Origin: Limnephilus marmoratus
Taxonomy: Eukaryota; Arthropoda; Insecta; Trichoptera; Limnephilidae
Assembly: GCA_917880885.1 (NCBI GenBank)
Contig: OU862920.1
Coordinates: 39,095,019 to 39,159,018, forward strand
Reading direction: 5' to 3'
Length of the DNA: 64,000 nucleotides
The notes beneath the pieces are model-generated. The model was not told the DNA's origin and ran no database searches. It was given only the letters and a program-made list of their open reading frames with translations. This document shows, one piece after another, positions 1 to 10,878 of the stretch (positions are counted from its first letter, which is position 1; each line of letters starts with the position of its first letter). The translations under genes and the position numbers were made by a program.

Positions 1-103
1 ACCAAAACATATTTATATCTGTAGCTTAGACTATAAAATAATTATATTAAATGAAATGGATACTCTGTTTTTAACGACTAATTTAAAAAAATTATACACT
101 ACC

Positions 104-146
104 CAGTTTCGCTTGGCTCGAGCTTCAACAGAGCCAAGTGAAACCG
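104..146. repeat. Short hairpin (16-bp arms)
   Basis: Arms at 104-119 and 131-146 are inverted copies with a G/T wobble and one mismatch, separated by an 11-nt loop. The arms contain the words TTTCGCTTGGCTC and GAGCCAAGTGAAA. Nothing around it looks coding. It may be the core of a small fold-back repeat. Confidence 0.55.
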
Positions 147-288
147 GTTGGTAAAGAAATTTTGATAAATTAATGGTTAAAAACAAAGTGTTCGTTTCAT
201 TTAATAATACGTCAAACCACAAATTGATTTTTACGAAAACAAAATACAGTTTTAACAACAATAATAAGTTTATCGAAACAATTTAAAA

Positions 289-338
289 CGTTACCGGTTT
301 CAACCTGTCACGGCCGTGATGGGCTGAAACCGGTAACG
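289..338. repeat. Short hairpin (17-bp arms)
   Basis: Arms 289-305 and 322-338 are inverted copies (CGTTACCGGTTTCAACC against GGCTGAAACCGGTAACG) with one mismatch. The loop contains the palindrome CACGGCCGTG. It shares the word GAAACCGGT with the hairpin at 104-146, so both may come from one degraded repeat. Confidence 0.5.
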
Positions 339-514
339 GTCAGAAATGTAAAAAAGTTAAAAATTGTTTCAACGCACTGTTATGGAATGAAATGGAATCC
401 ACAATGAATTATACAAATATAAAATAAATTTTAAAAGGATCAGACTAAGAGAGTCAGTACTAAACGCATTCAATACTTTCCACGAGTAACGAAAAATGAT
501 AAAATAATAGGTTA

Positions 515-941
515 GGGGTCGTCCATTAATCACGTGATGTTTTTTAGCAACTTTTTAACCCCCTCTCCCCCCCCTTGGTGATGATATGTGGTGAGGTTTT
601 AGATTACCCCTCCCCCCCATACCCAAAATCACATGTATTTTTTTAGTACAAAGTATTTTGAAATTTTCAGAATATTATCTTTAAATATGGGTATAATAAA
701 TACGTGTGATATCTCATTATATCCCCCCCTCCTTATGATATTTCGTGATTTCCCCCCCCCCCCCCCCCTTTCGAGCCATGTATTTTTTTAGTACAAAGTA
801 TTTTGAAATTTTCAGAATATTATCTTTAAATATGGGTATAATAAATACGTGTGATATCTCATTATATCCCCCCCTCCTTATGATATTTCGTGATTTCCCC
901 CCCCCCCCCTTTCGAGCCTCACGTGATTAATGGACGACCCC
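515..941. mobile_element. MITE, PIF/Harbinger type, 427 bp
   Basis: The ends GGGGTCGTCCATTAATCACG (from 515) and its inverse (to 941) form terminal inverted repeats of about 26 bp. They are flanked by TTA at 512-514 and 942-944. A 3-bp TTA target duplication with GGG termini is the PIF/Harbinger pattern. No transposase is present. The interior is mostly a 145-bp tandem duplication plus C-runs. A smaller relative with the same TSD and similar ends (ATTAAT core) lies at 29712-29854. Confidence 0.8.
632..919. repeat. 145-bp tandem duplication inside the MITE
   Basis: The unit starting CATGTATTTTTTTAGTAC occurs at 632 and again at 777 and ends in a poly-C run plus TTCGAGCC. The two units look nearly identical except for C-run length, so the duplication is recent or kept even by slippage. 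Confidence 0.85.
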
Positions 942-1301
942 TTAGGTTTGTTGTTGGTTTGTTCTTTTCCTCAATTTTTTTTTTTCATGGAACCTTTTAC
1001 ATGTACCTACATATCGAAAGCGGAAATTTTAAATGCAGTAAAAGACAATAAAACCAAAAGTGAGTTAAATATGTCTTTTTTCTAATTTTTTTTTCTTTTT
1101 CGATGTGCATCATTGAAACATTTCTACAAAAACAGGAGAAATCATTTTTGTAAAAATAAAAAACTTTATTTTCACTCTCCTCAACATTTAACATTTTGTC
1201 TTTTACAGCATTTCAAATTTACGTGGTCGATATGGACTTATTGCCTAGCTAAAAAGCCACCTAGTAGAAATAATATTTAGTTGTATTTGTATTGTACTCA
1301 C
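942..1301. other. Nothing recognised
   Basis: AT-rich sequence with T-runs. Given the exon at 1302-1535, this is expected to be intron or 3' sequence of that minus-strand gene. No further exon could be recognised. Confidence 0.4.
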
Positions 1302-1535
1302 TTGGGACAGTTCCATTTTTGGGTGTAATTTTTGGAATATTGACCTCGGGGCCGGTTTGATTCACAGCCACCGCAGGAGGAGGGGTCTTGGCCAGAGTTG
1401 TGGTGGTGATGACAGACGTTGGGTTGGTGACGTCGCGGGGCAGTCTCAGATGCGCACACGTCAACACCTCGATGTCGGCAAGTGACACCTCACTGTCATG
1501 GGAATCAGCCCAATAGGGCGCCACCACACAGCCAT
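1302..1535 (-). CDS. Internal coding exon, 78 codons, phase 1-1, secreted or surface protein of unknown family
   Basis: This block is clearly richer in GC than its surroundings and open on the minus strand. It begins after a pyrimidine-rich acceptor ending TCTCAG (1536-1541) and ends at a strong donor GTGAGT (1296-1301). Both borders fall after the first base of a codon, so the exon is symmetric (234 nt). The peptide has two cysteines early on (GCVVAPYW, then LTCAHLRLPRD), an acidic stretch, then a Thr/Pro-rich linker (ITTTTLAKTPPP) and two possible N-glycosylation sites (NQT, NGT). Together these suggest an extracellular domain followed by a stalk. The phase matches the signal-peptide exon at 5436-5514. 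Downstream exons were not found in the window. I do not recognise the family. Confidence 0.6.
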
Positions 1536-2858
1536 CTGAGATAAAAAACACAAATGGTTGTAGCATGTCCGTACTGTGATGGCAATATGGTATGAATTGA
1601 AGATGGTACACTATTTTGGCACAAGCATACAATCAGGATTGATGAATAAACAAAGCTCCTACATCTGTGCGAGAATCTCAAATATGACGTTAGACCAGCA
1701 CCCGCACTGTTTAGAAATTTTTGGGATTTTGAAGTGACTTTTGAGTGCAATATGATTGTAAGAGATCATGTTCAAATCTACCAATAAAAAAAACAATCCA
1801 TGAATAAAACTATAAAAATATTAAACTCCATCTATTTTTTCACAAACTTAGTAAAGGAATGTCTCCTTTCATTGCTCGGCTAAAATACATTTTCTGAACA
1901 GAAGCCAATGTTCCAGTTAAAGGTTTGAATCAGTTTCTTCTTAGCTGTCTGAATTCACAAACCAGAACAATGTGGAAAATAGATTTCACTTGGTGATTTG
2001 TTGACAAAGGTATTATCACATAGTAAAGAATATCGACATACACCGTACATCGGTATTATATATTTTTTTATTATATTTTGTTATATATTTTCATATTATG
2101 TTTGTATTTTTTGAACAAAGTTTGATATTTTATAATACATACTATGCTTTAAAAAAATTGGAAATTTGAGGTATAAAAATCTCAGTTTTTTGACCACTTC
2201 TTCTATCAAAAACTAAGGTTAATTGCATAAGCTGAACTGGTTTGAGTCTGGTTTGCATGTGGGATTATCTTTGGCCCAGAAAAAAATATTTTTGTGTCTT
2301 CAATATTAAACGATAAGAACTTAGTATCGATGTAAGCTAAGAATATATTATGTGAAACTTTCAGTGACCTTAATAATAAAATTCATTGTAATCTATGCCA
2401 AATAATCTGATTTATTATGATTATTTCTGCCCTTCGAAAGAATTCAAAACAAGCTTGGTTATGATAATGAGGTACAAACAAAATACTTCTTTAACAGAGC
2501 TGTTTCATTCTCATAACCATAATGCTTTTATCACTGCTCGGGTAAATAGAACTACCTGCGCAAACACATTTGGGCTGTTTACACTTAATCATAATGCACA
2601 TAATTTGTGATACTATAATTGCTAAATCCAAAATTAAAAAGGAAGCGAGACTGGCAGACAACTTGCTACCGTTGCTACAGCTCTGATATTATCATGTCCA
2701 TAATGTGGATCCACTCCATGGTGGATCTGGCAGAGGAAGGAGGAAAGCAACCCCTGAGACTTATCTGTGGTCAAAACAACAGAATTATTATTACTACCAA
2801 TGTTGAGAAACAAAAAGAATGCAATGATCTCATCGGTAAGCAAAGTTAACACGATTAA
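1536..2858. other. Presumed intron sequence
   Basis: AT-rich, lying between the two supported exons of the minus-strand gene. The segment 2640-2838 is open on both strands and has splice-like borders (GTAAGC at 2835 on plus, CCACAG on minus), but I could not support an exon on either strand. Confidence 0.4.
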
Positions 2859-3210
2859 CCCTTCCGCAGCCAACTGGGGCCGAAGGTAGACCCCAAAATA
2901 ACTATCCTTCTTATATCTACTTAAATACATGAAATATATTTTTAGTATTTTAGGTATTCCTGCGCAAAGGATTAATACATAATATGCCATTTAAAAAAAA
3001 ATGTGAAAAAATCGTTGATTGCAGGAAAAAATATTTTGTCAAATATAGGTAGGTAATATTCCATGCAAAAACATAAAAAACAAAAAAAAAACAAAAAATC
3101 AAAAAAAGAAAAAGTGTTTTCTTTGGTTTAAAAAAAAAAAAAAAAAATGGGGTCATCAGCCGACCCCCACGGTTACGGACGTCCTGTTTGGCATCTTGGC
3201 CTGTCAAGAG
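2859..3210. mobile_element. piggyBac-like MITE, 352 bp
   Basis: It is flanked by TTAA at 2855-2858 and 3211-3214. The ends CCCTTCCGCAGCC and (inverted) CTCTTGACAGGCC are imperfect inverted repeats starting with pyrimidine-rich triplets, as in piggyBac-family elements, which always target TTAA. The interior has no coding capacity and contains A-rich runs. Confidence 0.6.
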
Positions 3211-3214
3211 TTAA

Positions 3215-3589
3215 GAAAGGAACGCTAAGATGGTATGGATCGCTGTCGAGAAAACGTATGACACGCAAACTAGTTGGAAAAAGAAAACATAACACTATCA
3301 AGGCAAATTGAATTTTTAAGAAATTGATAGCATGTAATTGTGTAATGCATTATTTTACCAATAATCTATAACACTTAGAAAAATAAGTAATGCATTATAC
3401 AAATAAACATTTTCTGTCTACAAGAAACTAAAGTTGATTTCTCTACAAGTTGATAAAGTATCTGGTTAACTTGTTTTACTATAAAACTTATTATTTTCTT
3501 TTTTTAACGAATACTTCTTTATCACCGTTGTGATTTGAAACTCGATAAATGAAAAATAAACATAAAATAAAAAGCAACACTAAAAAGCG
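3215..3589. other. Nothing recognised
   Basis: AT-rich presumed intron of the minus-strand gene. No repeat or open frame of note. Confidence 0.4.
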
Positions 3590-3705
3590 ATTTAGCCTGC
3601 GAGAGAATGAGATCGACTAATCGGTCTCCTCTTTGTGAGGTGCTTCGTAGCATCCCCACTCTTGTCTACTTTAGTTTTCTGAAGGTTTCACTTCTTCCGC
3701 GGGTG
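3590..3705. mobile_element. Partial copy of the fold-back MITE family seen at 29951-30266
   Basis: The words GCGAGAGAATGAGAT, CTAATCGG, CTCTTTGTG and TCCCCACTCTTGTCTACTTT occur in the same order as in the right half of the element at 29951-30266, ending in the same GGTTTCAC terminus. Only this half is present. A further terminus copy is at 38640-38683. Confidence 0.7.
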
Positions 3706-4217
3706 AACTGCACACAATCTTAAAAAGACTTAAAGAAAGACAAACATTCCTGGGTCACGAATAACCCGACAATAATTGAAAATCTCTTACTACCATCACA
3801 GTAAGTGGAAAATGTTGCTTGTGTTGTGATGGAGGATTTAGCCAGCCGAGGAATCGAACACGGGTGGGATCCAAACACGATGCCAACTCAGCCAGTGACC
3901 ACTAGACTACAGACTAGACTTAACATGTAGGTAGATTTTAATATGATAGGTTTGCTACCTATCCAATGACATGCCAGTGAGAGTTTGCCAGTTCTGGCTT
4001 AGGTAAAGATTTCATTTCAAAATCTTTAACCCATGTTTTGCGCAGTGGTTTTGAGTCGTTATAATTTGCTCCGTCATGTGCACCCACTTGAATTCGGGTC
4101 CTAGGTAAGTTCTTTTGGATTTCATTGATTTGTTGAAAGAGGAATTTCTTTCTAAATTATAATTGGTCGAGATACAAGACCACACAACTGAAGTAAAACT
4201 TCTGCTCCATCTGTATG
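3706..4217. other. Nothing recognised
   Basis: Presumed intron sequence. A GC-richer patch at 3835-3915 (around AGGAATCGAACACGGGTGGG) resembles a tRNA T-loop/B-box word, GGTTCGAxTCC on the minus strand. It could be a remnant of a tRNA-derived SINE, but no A box with suitable spacing was found. Confidence 0.3.
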
Positions 4218-4371
4218 ATAGGAAGAGAGAAAGAAAATGTGCACGCGCACTGCTCTCTCTTGCTCCTACAGTGTGATACAGACAATAGGCCTGCACTATG
4301 TAACGTAACTGGCTATTAGAAAGAGAGAAAGAAAATGTGTGCTCGCACCTCTCTCTCTTGCCCCTACAGTA
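4218..4371. repeat. Two diverged copies of a ~50-bp unit, period ~99 bp
   Basis: AGAGAGAAAGAAAATGTG followed by CTCTCTCTTGC and CCTACAGT occurs at about 4221 and about 4321. The copies differ by several substitutions. Function unknown. Confidence 0.6.
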
Positions 4372-5435
4372 ATATATGAAGCATACTCCCTCACAACTAC
4401 CGTTCGCCTCGCTTTACGTAAAGCTCTCGTCACGTATTCGCCAGCTTACTCCCCAAGTCAAGCGTTACTCAAGTTTTACTTCAAAAACAGGTATTTTTAA
4501 ATTCTCCTTTTTCACTTAGTTGGTCCAGTTACTAAATTGATTGGTTAATGCACTTAACTTTAAAGTCAATAAGCTATAATACTTGGCAAAATAGTTATTG
4601 CAATTTTATAAATGCTTAGTACTTATTGTGTTTATAAATCCCATTTACATCCAGACATCGACATTAGCCATGGGCGACTCAATTAGCTTATATACACATG
4701 ATGTATATTTTTGAGACGGCTACTGAAAACCACGGGTTCAAATGAAGGAAACATAAAATTAAGTGTGAAATAAAAATATCTGTCTGTAATTTAAGCAGAG
4801 AGAACAAACATGGCTGGTCACAAAAAAACATGTTATTGATTTAAGTATGATGATTTATCTGTCGACTGTAAGCCTTCTTAAGTGGCGCTCCTTGAGGTAA
4901 TTAGCTCACGAATGTACCGACATCGTATCGCAATCATATCCGAGATCGAAGATCGAATGACGAAACCTTTGCAGATGAGTGAACACCTAAGTAATGATAT
5001 TGATACGCCACCGAAGGTAACTAATAATATCTTATTGAGTCAACTCATTACCAAAACACAAAACCACCACAAATAACATCACAAGATCGATACAGCTTTG
5101 TTTAAGCATGCATAATAGGTAAGAAAAACCATTTTTTCCTAGAAAAACAGTACATCGCAATAGGTGAAAATGCACACAAACAAGTACACCTACAGTTTGC
5201 AATACACATCTTTCCAATGATGCAAATTTCTAAGTCAAGTTATTTACAACTTATGCGACCTGACGTAACCTATCCTAATTCATGAAACTCGTTTTTATGA
5301 TGCAGTAATTCTAATGCAAGAATTTCAGCAGATCAGAAAACGAACAATGGATCAAGTCCAAACGATACCACTTCAGAGTCAAGATATTCAAAAATTTCAC
5401 GAGAATTATCACAGACAGATTAAAAATATAATTAC
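4372..5435. other. Nothing recognised
   Basis: Presumed intron 1 of the minus-strand gene. Short open frames exist but have no homology I recognise and no good splice borders. Confidence 0.35.
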
Positions 5436-5514
5436 CTTGCAGCGAGGGTTGGACCCAAAATGCACTAATAGTTAATACAATTAAAAACATCACGTCAAAC
5501 GGACGGACAGCCAT
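5436..5514 (-). CDS. First coding exon: signal peptide
   Basis: An ATG at 5514-5512 lies in a good initiation context (AAAATGG). It opens a 26-codon exon with a few N-terminal residues (MAVRPFD), a hydrophobic core (VMFLIVLTISAFWV) and a small-residue cleavage region (QPSLQ). The exon ends at a donor GTAATT (5435-5430) after the first base of a codon. This phase fits the acceptor of the exon at 1302-1535, where joining would give an Asp codon directly after the predicted cleavage region. The best reading is a secreted or type I membrane protein gene with a 3.9 kb first intron. An ATG-less extension upstream exists (TTG), but it is not a normal eukaryotic start. Confidence 0.6.
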
Positions 5515-5539
5515 TTTCCTGGGCAATACACTTTTAATC

Positions 5540-5547
5540 TGACGTCA
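5540..5547. promoter_or_regulatory. CRE/ATF-type palindrome TGACGTCA
   Basis: A perfect TGACGTCA lies 26 bp upstream of the ATG of the signal-peptide exon, followed by more TCATCA/GTCATCA half-site-like words. The position fits a proximal promoter or 5' UTR. No TATA box or initiator could be assigned with confidence. Confidence 0.25.
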
Positions 5548-5679
5548 TCAAGTCATCAGTGTCAACCACAGAGAAAATAAACACGGTTCGATAGGTTTCG
5601 TAACTAACGTCAGGTCGTCAGGTGAAAAAAATTAAAATTACGACGTTTTTGTTTTTCTATGGATTTGTACTGTGGGCCG

Positions 5680-6045
5680 CATTTTAGTTATAACGGTACA
5701 GACCCTTCAATTTTAGTAATAGCGGTTCAGACCCTTCAATTTTAGTTGATCGTCTCGATGCTTGAAAGCGCATTGATACGTATGAACCTTCTTTCAACAA
5801 GGTTGAATAAGTTTTTTCAAACATTTTTTTACGCTCAAAGTTCATCAACTAAAATCGAATCGTTTGAACCCTAAAATTGAAAGTCATTCAATGAGTCAAC
5901 TTTTTTTAACGGCATTTAAAAAAAAACTGGTTCAACTTTGTTGAAAAAAGGTTCACACGTGTCAATATGCCTTCGATTGTCGGGTGTCAACAATCTGGTG
6001 TCAACCCGCTGCTATATCCCATTCAGATGTTTTAATTTCAGTTGA
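5680..6045. mobile_element. Degraded Harbinger-type MITE (same family as ends of 42684-43771)
   Basis: Words shared with the element at 42684-43771 are the terminal CTTCAATTTTAGTTGATC, the internal GTTGAAxxAAGGTTCACAC and GTGTCAATATGC. They are arranged as inverted ends around a short interior. The outer limits and target duplication are not clear. Confidence 0.45.
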
Positions 6046-6061
6046 TCAACTATCTGTCAAC

Positions 6062-6492
6062 GGAGGCGTCTACTAATATCTACAGGAATTCCAAAAACTG
6101 AAAAAATCGAACTAATATCTATGAGAATCAAAGTGTTGACGAATATCTACAGCTCAAACTGTTGATTAATATCTATGAGAACCAAAGTGTTGACGAATAT
6201 CTACAGCACTGGCAGAGGTTGGATTTGCAATTATGTATAGCATATTGGAATAACGTAATATTTCGTATGCAGTTTAAAAAACTTAATTTATGTAAGTATG
6301 TATGTAAAAATCCCTAATATCGGACTATTGGACACATTTAGCTGATTAGTCCAACCTACGCTCTGTAGATATAGTTCAACCTACGCTCTGTAGATATTAG
6401 TCAACACTCTGAAGTTCGTAGATATTAGTTCAACATATGAGCTGTAGATATTCGTCCGACAAACAGGCTGTAGATATTAGTATCTGGAGCCT
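6062..6492. mobile_element. MITE with 8-bp TSD (hAT/P-like), 431 bp, copy 1
   Basis: It is flanked by the 8-bp direct repeat CTGTCAAC (6054-6061, 6493-6500). The ends are imperfect inverted repeats sharing ACTAATATCTACAG. The subterminal zones contain many dispersed copies of TCTACAG/CTGTAGATATT in both orientations. The central zone is unique. A second copy lies inverted at 9653-10080 with its own 8-bp duplication. There is no coding capacity. Confidence 0.8.
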
Positions 6493-6500
6493 CTGTCAAC

Positions 6501-6818
6501 CAGTGGCGTAGCGTGCCTTGAAGGGGCCCTGTATCAAAATTAGTTGAGGGGCCCAAAAGAATGGTAGGTTACGAGTATTTGGTCGAAAATTCGGAATTTA
6601 TATTTTTTTGTAGGTGACATAACCTAAAAATCTTGTGCTAAATTATCTATTCTCCCAGCATTATGAGAAAAATGTCTTTGAGATTAATAATCAACCACTA
6701 ATGAAGAATATCAAAACAAAATTCTTATTATTGCTCGGTACAATACGTGATCAGGTATTTTCGTGTATTGAAGGTTGCCATTGTTCTTTCAAAAAACAAA
6801 ATTCATCCTTCGCCACTG
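6501..6818. mobile_element. Small element with CAGTGGCG inverted ends
   Basis: CAGTGGCGTAG at 6501 and CTTCGCCACTG ending at 6818 are inverted. CAGTGGCG is typical of hAT-type ends. It directly abuts the TSD of the preceding MITE. No clear 8-bp duplication is seen on its right side, so the limits are less certain. The short interior frame is not convincing. Confidence 0.45.
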
Positions 6819-7688
6819 GTATATAAATAGGTAATACTTACAATTGCAATCTAAATCACTCACAGAAGCTGATTGCTGAAAAAATGAAGAAATTTTGGAC
6901 ATTTTTTTATAACCTCCTCCCTTTTCTGTTTACATATTACATTTACATTTCTTTTCATAGCTCCACTGGGATAATCTCTTTTCCTTTCACTCATTCTTTT
7001 CGAAAATCAAACTAATTAACCAATAAATAATCAGAAGAACAATATTTTATTGTATTACAATGTAATAAATAACGTTTGAACCGGAATGAAATAAAACACG
7101 TAAATATTGCTCTCCGTGGTTTGTCATTGTATGATGTTTAGATTTATCGATCTGTACCAAAGCAATCCCTGACATTGAGATCAAAAGCAAGATTTGTATA
7201 AAAATAAAATTCCCATCAAAAATACACAATAGATAACATCATTTTCGAAATGGGTGTTGCGGAATTGACTCCAGAAGACATAAAAAATAAGACATTCAGA
7301 ACCATGGACCAGAAGAAATTGGGATTAGTAATGAAAGCAAAACGAGTGGAGACTTGAAAATGAATCCCCCATTGCTAAATAAATTGAGATACAATTTATT
7401 TATAATTTTGTTTTTACATTGTTTTTTAACGCTGCTGTTTTTAAATTTATCTTAAATTTAGAAAGGTAAAAGTTTATCAAGGCAAAAGTTTGAAATTCTT
7501 AAATGATTTAGATACCCTTCAGTATCTTCTACTATTTTAATACAATCTATCTCAAAATAGTATGATGCACCTAAGTCAATTCTTCTTAAAATCTATTTCT
7601 ACTACAACGTTTTTGTGCCTTTTTAACAACATATTCTCAAATTCGTTCCGCAAAATATCAGAAATTATAGAGACACGTGCATTAATAA
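6819..7688. other. Nothing recognised
   Basis: AT-rich, without supported genes or repeats. Confidence 0.4.
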
Positions 7689-7835
7689 TTTCAGTTGACA
7701 CCATCTTGATTAATAAGATAGTTTTGGTTTAAATTGAAACGAATGAATGAAATCTTGTTCAATTTTTGTCTTTCAAAAGTTGATCCACTAAAATTGAAAC
7801 GTCTGAAAGAGAAGTTTGTGACACTTTAGAGCTAA
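7689..7835. mobile_element. Fragment of the Harbinger-type MITE family
   Basis: The right part (TTGATCCACTAAAATTGAAACG, split here as TTGATCCACTAAAATT and GAAACGTCTGAAA) is the inverse of the left end of the element at 42684. A partner TTTCAGTTGACACC lies at the left. The copy is truncated or very diverged. Confidence 0.4.
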
Positions 7836-8513
7836 AGACCGAAAGTAAGATAACGGTTTACACTGTTTACAGCGTAGTTCAGTGTGAGATTTTTCTCCGT
7901 GGCCTGAAATGGCGCCTAGCACAACCACTTCCATGTGTCCGTGTGGGAGGTCACCGGGAGGTGCTATTTAGATAGGGGAGGAGGTTGTCGGGACGTAGGC
8001 AAAATATGGTAGGTACATCGCTTTGGAATCATTTTGGTAGGTACTACAAACCAATATTTTTTCGTTACTGAGAATGGCAATGATTTCTTTACTAGCAACA
8101 TTACACTATTACACGGAATGTGATCTGTGATCCACCAATTTCAAATTGATACATTACACGACATCTATATTTACATAATATAAGCTAAGTTTTATGTTTC
8201 AAACCAATACTTAGTACCAGTACTTTCCAACTGGTTATTTCTAATAATAAAATTGTGTACATCTATGTATTTACATAATACTTTACTTGCCCTTTCTTTC
8301 AGTGTGTGATAAGTGCTGATGGCTTTGTAATTATTAAAGTCTTTTCTCGTTGCAGCAAAACTGTCCTTACCGTTTTTTTTCATGATTTTCAAATTAACTA
8401 TCCAATCCACTTACATCGTTTTTTGAACACTCAGAATAACAACTTTTTCAACAGCCAATAGGTAATAATTTCCTTCACGAGTTCACCTCAATCACAATGT
8501 ACGAAAGAAACTA
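7836..8513. other. Nothing recognised
   Basis: No supported gene. A GC-richer patch at 7880-7990 (TGGCGCCTAGCACAACC) is of unknown origin. Confidence 0.35.
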
Positions 8514-8521
8514 GTCACAGG

Positions 8522-9217
8522 TAGGGATGCAACGATATATCGAAAAACCGATAAATATCGATATATCGACCCCTAAAAATATCGATATTCATCGATATCG
8601 AATATTCGCCGATATCGATATATCACTATCGAAAAACTCATTATATAATATCGAAATATCGAAAAACCCGCACTATAAATCTTTGGCTCACACGCAAATA
8701 AAAAGAAAAAAAAAATTACGGTGACCACTAAAACTTACGTAATATCTTTTTGCTACTGTAAATACTCTAAAAGTAAACATTCTTGAAACATGGCAAGAGA
8801 TGCAAGGTGTTTATCCCAATATTTTTAAAGTGGCAATGAGTCATCTACCAATTGTGGCAACATGCGTTCCTTCTGAACGTCTTTTTTCAAAGGCAGGAGC
8901 CACTACAATTCAAAGCAGAAATCGGCTATACGAAAGCAGACTGACAAAGTTACTATTTTTAAGTTCGATAACTGGAAATATATAGGTATTTTAAATAAAT
9001 TTATGAAAAAAAAACACATTTTATATACCCATCCAAATTTTATGATTATTCACATTGGTAAGTATAAAAAATAATTATATACATACATAATCGATAAACG
9101 TTTGATATAACTAAAACTACATTGGATTTCTGGATCATTGGATGGCCTACTAGACCGATATATCAATATCGACTTAATTCGATAGATATCGATATTTTTA
9201 AAAACCTTGCATCCCTA
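8522..9217 (+). mobile_element. hAT element, internally deleted, 696 bp
   Basis: The ends TAGGGATGCAACGATA (8522) and the inverse TTGCATCCCTA (to 9217) are flanked by the perfect 8-bp duplication GTCACAGG (8514-8521, 9218-9225). This is diagnostic of hAT elements, and TAGGGATGC ends are known from BED-type hAT families. Subterminal regions are packed with ATCGATAT words. Only the 3' end of the transposase remains (8800-8985). Confidence 0.92.
8800..8985 (+). pseudogene. hAT transposase C-terminal dimerisation domain (hATC) fragment
   Basis: The reading frame carries the hATC signature: a conserved Pro-Ser-Glu-Arg block (VPSERLFSKAG), then RNRL and LLFL near the C-terminus, and stops inside the element. 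In hAT transposases this domain mediates multimerisation and closes the RNase H-like fold with the last catalytic residue. Complete proteins are about 600-700 residues. Here only about 60 remain, so the element can move only with help from an intact relative. Plus strand, same orientation as the element. Confidence 0.85.
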
Positions 9218-9225
9218 GTCACAGG

Positions 9226-9493
9226 TGACAAGCAAGGAATATTTCAGGGGAATCCCCAACCGAGCAACGGTAAGAGCTAGGTACGAACATTTAAATATTA
9301 GACCGTGTTCAAGTATAAGATATTTTTATGACAATATTTTTCGTAATTTTTTTCCACGGTCGGGTGTCACCCCTCATCGGGTGGCTCCCAGGGCGGGCCG
9401 CCCCTACCGCCCCCCCCCCTAGCTATGACACTCATTGTTATTAGTGTCTATTGGTATTTTGGCAAGTTACAGGGAGAACTTAATGGTAAGCCC
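9226..9493. other. Unassigned; GC-rich patch 9362-9424
   Basis: The patch GGGTGTCACCCCTCATCGGG followed by GGGCGGGCCGCCCCTACCGC and a C-run looks like the end of a further transposon family, but I cannot find its partner end. Confidence 0.3.
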
Positions 9494-9652
9494 ACACTGC
9501 GGCCAACGTTCCAACTTCAAACGTTTGGACGATCGTGTGGAGGGGTGTTCGTGCGTTGGAAGTTCGAGTTGGAAGGTTGGAGTTCGCGTTGGCCCTTCGA
9601 GGCGATCCCGACGGCCAACTCCCACCAACCAGCCTGCCGTAGCTGTCCACAC

Positions 9653-10080
9653 GACTCCAGATACTAATATCTACAGCCTGTATGTCTGACGAATATCTAC
9701 AGCTCATATGTTGAACTAATATCTACGAACTTCAGAGTGTTGATTTATATCTACAGAGCTTAGGTTGAACTAATATCTACAGAGCATAGGGACTAATCAG
9801 CTAAATGTGTCCAATAGTCCGATATTAGGGATTTTTACATACATACTTACATAAATTAAGTTTTTTAAACTGCATACGCAATATTACGTTATTCCAATAT
9901 GCTGTACACAATTGCAAATCCAACCTCTGCCAGTGCTGTAGATATTCGTCAACACTTTGGTTCTCATAGATATTAATCAACAGTTTGAGCTGTAGATATT
10001 CATCAACACTTTGATTCTCATAGATATTAGTTAGATTTTTTCAGTTTTTGGAATTCCTGTAGATATTAGTAGACGCCTCC
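9653..10080. mobile_element. MITE with 8-bp TSD, copy 2 (inverted relative to 6062-6492)
   Basis: Same family as 6062-6492 but in reverse orientation, with the same central word order (AATATCGGACTATTGG inverted as CCAATAGTCCGATATT). It is flanked by the perfect duplication GTCCACAC (9645-9652, 10081-10088). Two independent 8-bp duplications in two copies make the assignment firm. Confidence 0.85.
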
Positions 10081-10878
10081 GTCCACACCGTGCCGCGTAC
10101 TATTAAAATGACTATGTTATTACGGAGAGTGGTATAACAATTGTTTGAAAACATGTCGTATATATAAGTATATGCAGGGCTGGGCAGTATTTGAAATACA
10201 TGTAATTGAAATACGAATTTGAAATACAAATTTGAAATACAAATACGTATTTTGTATTTGTATTTCAATTACTTCCTAAAAATATATTTTGTAATTGATA
10301 TTTCAATTACCTGGGGCTGAGGTATTTTGTAATTTGTATTTCAAATACTTATGGCTCCAAAATACATTTTCAAATACATTTAGCGATCTTAATAATGATA
10401 ATGAAAAATAAACTGACATACATAATACGTAGACTAAAAACGCTAGAATCCAGAGCTATATGTTATGTATGTTAATATTTAGAGTTGGCAACATGTCCTG
10501 TGCTATAACAGCACTGTTATTGTACATTTTCTATCATATTTGTATCATATTATATAATACTTGTCATTGCTTTGTATTGTACTTTTTTGTGTCTTAGTAT
10601 TAGATCAAGCACTATAGGAATAATTTGACTGAATACTAGATTATTTTTAAGTTAATTACAGTAGAGCGCACTTGAAGTGAAATAACTAGTGTCCGACCGA
10701 AACAGGATTTTCTACCGAAAACGAAACCGAATATTTGATATCTGTCTCAGTTTCGGCCGAAACCGAAACCGAAACTTTTTTAGACATGTTAAAAATCTAT
10801 TGTTTACTGAAATTCGGCTTATTTTTTACAATTGTATTCACTATAAAGTAAGGACCTCATAAATTGAGTATTATAATT

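Noticed and set aside
745..930. Open frame rich in Pro and Phe across C-runs
   Set aside because: It is produced by the homopolymer C-runs of the MITE and its internal duplication. The same effect explains 28281-28469.
2619..2849. Open frames on both strands with splice-like borders
   Set aside because: Neither frame has a recognisable protein, the two strands give equal evidence, and phases could not be tied to the neighbouring exons.
6062..6492. Regular short repeats that could suggest a CRISPR-like array
   Set aside because: The repeated word occurs in both orientations with irregular spacing inside a eukaryotic MITE.
9425..9707. Four overlapping open frames on both strands
   Set aside because: They arise from a GC-rich fold-back repeat in which every frame is open by composition. 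No protein pattern.
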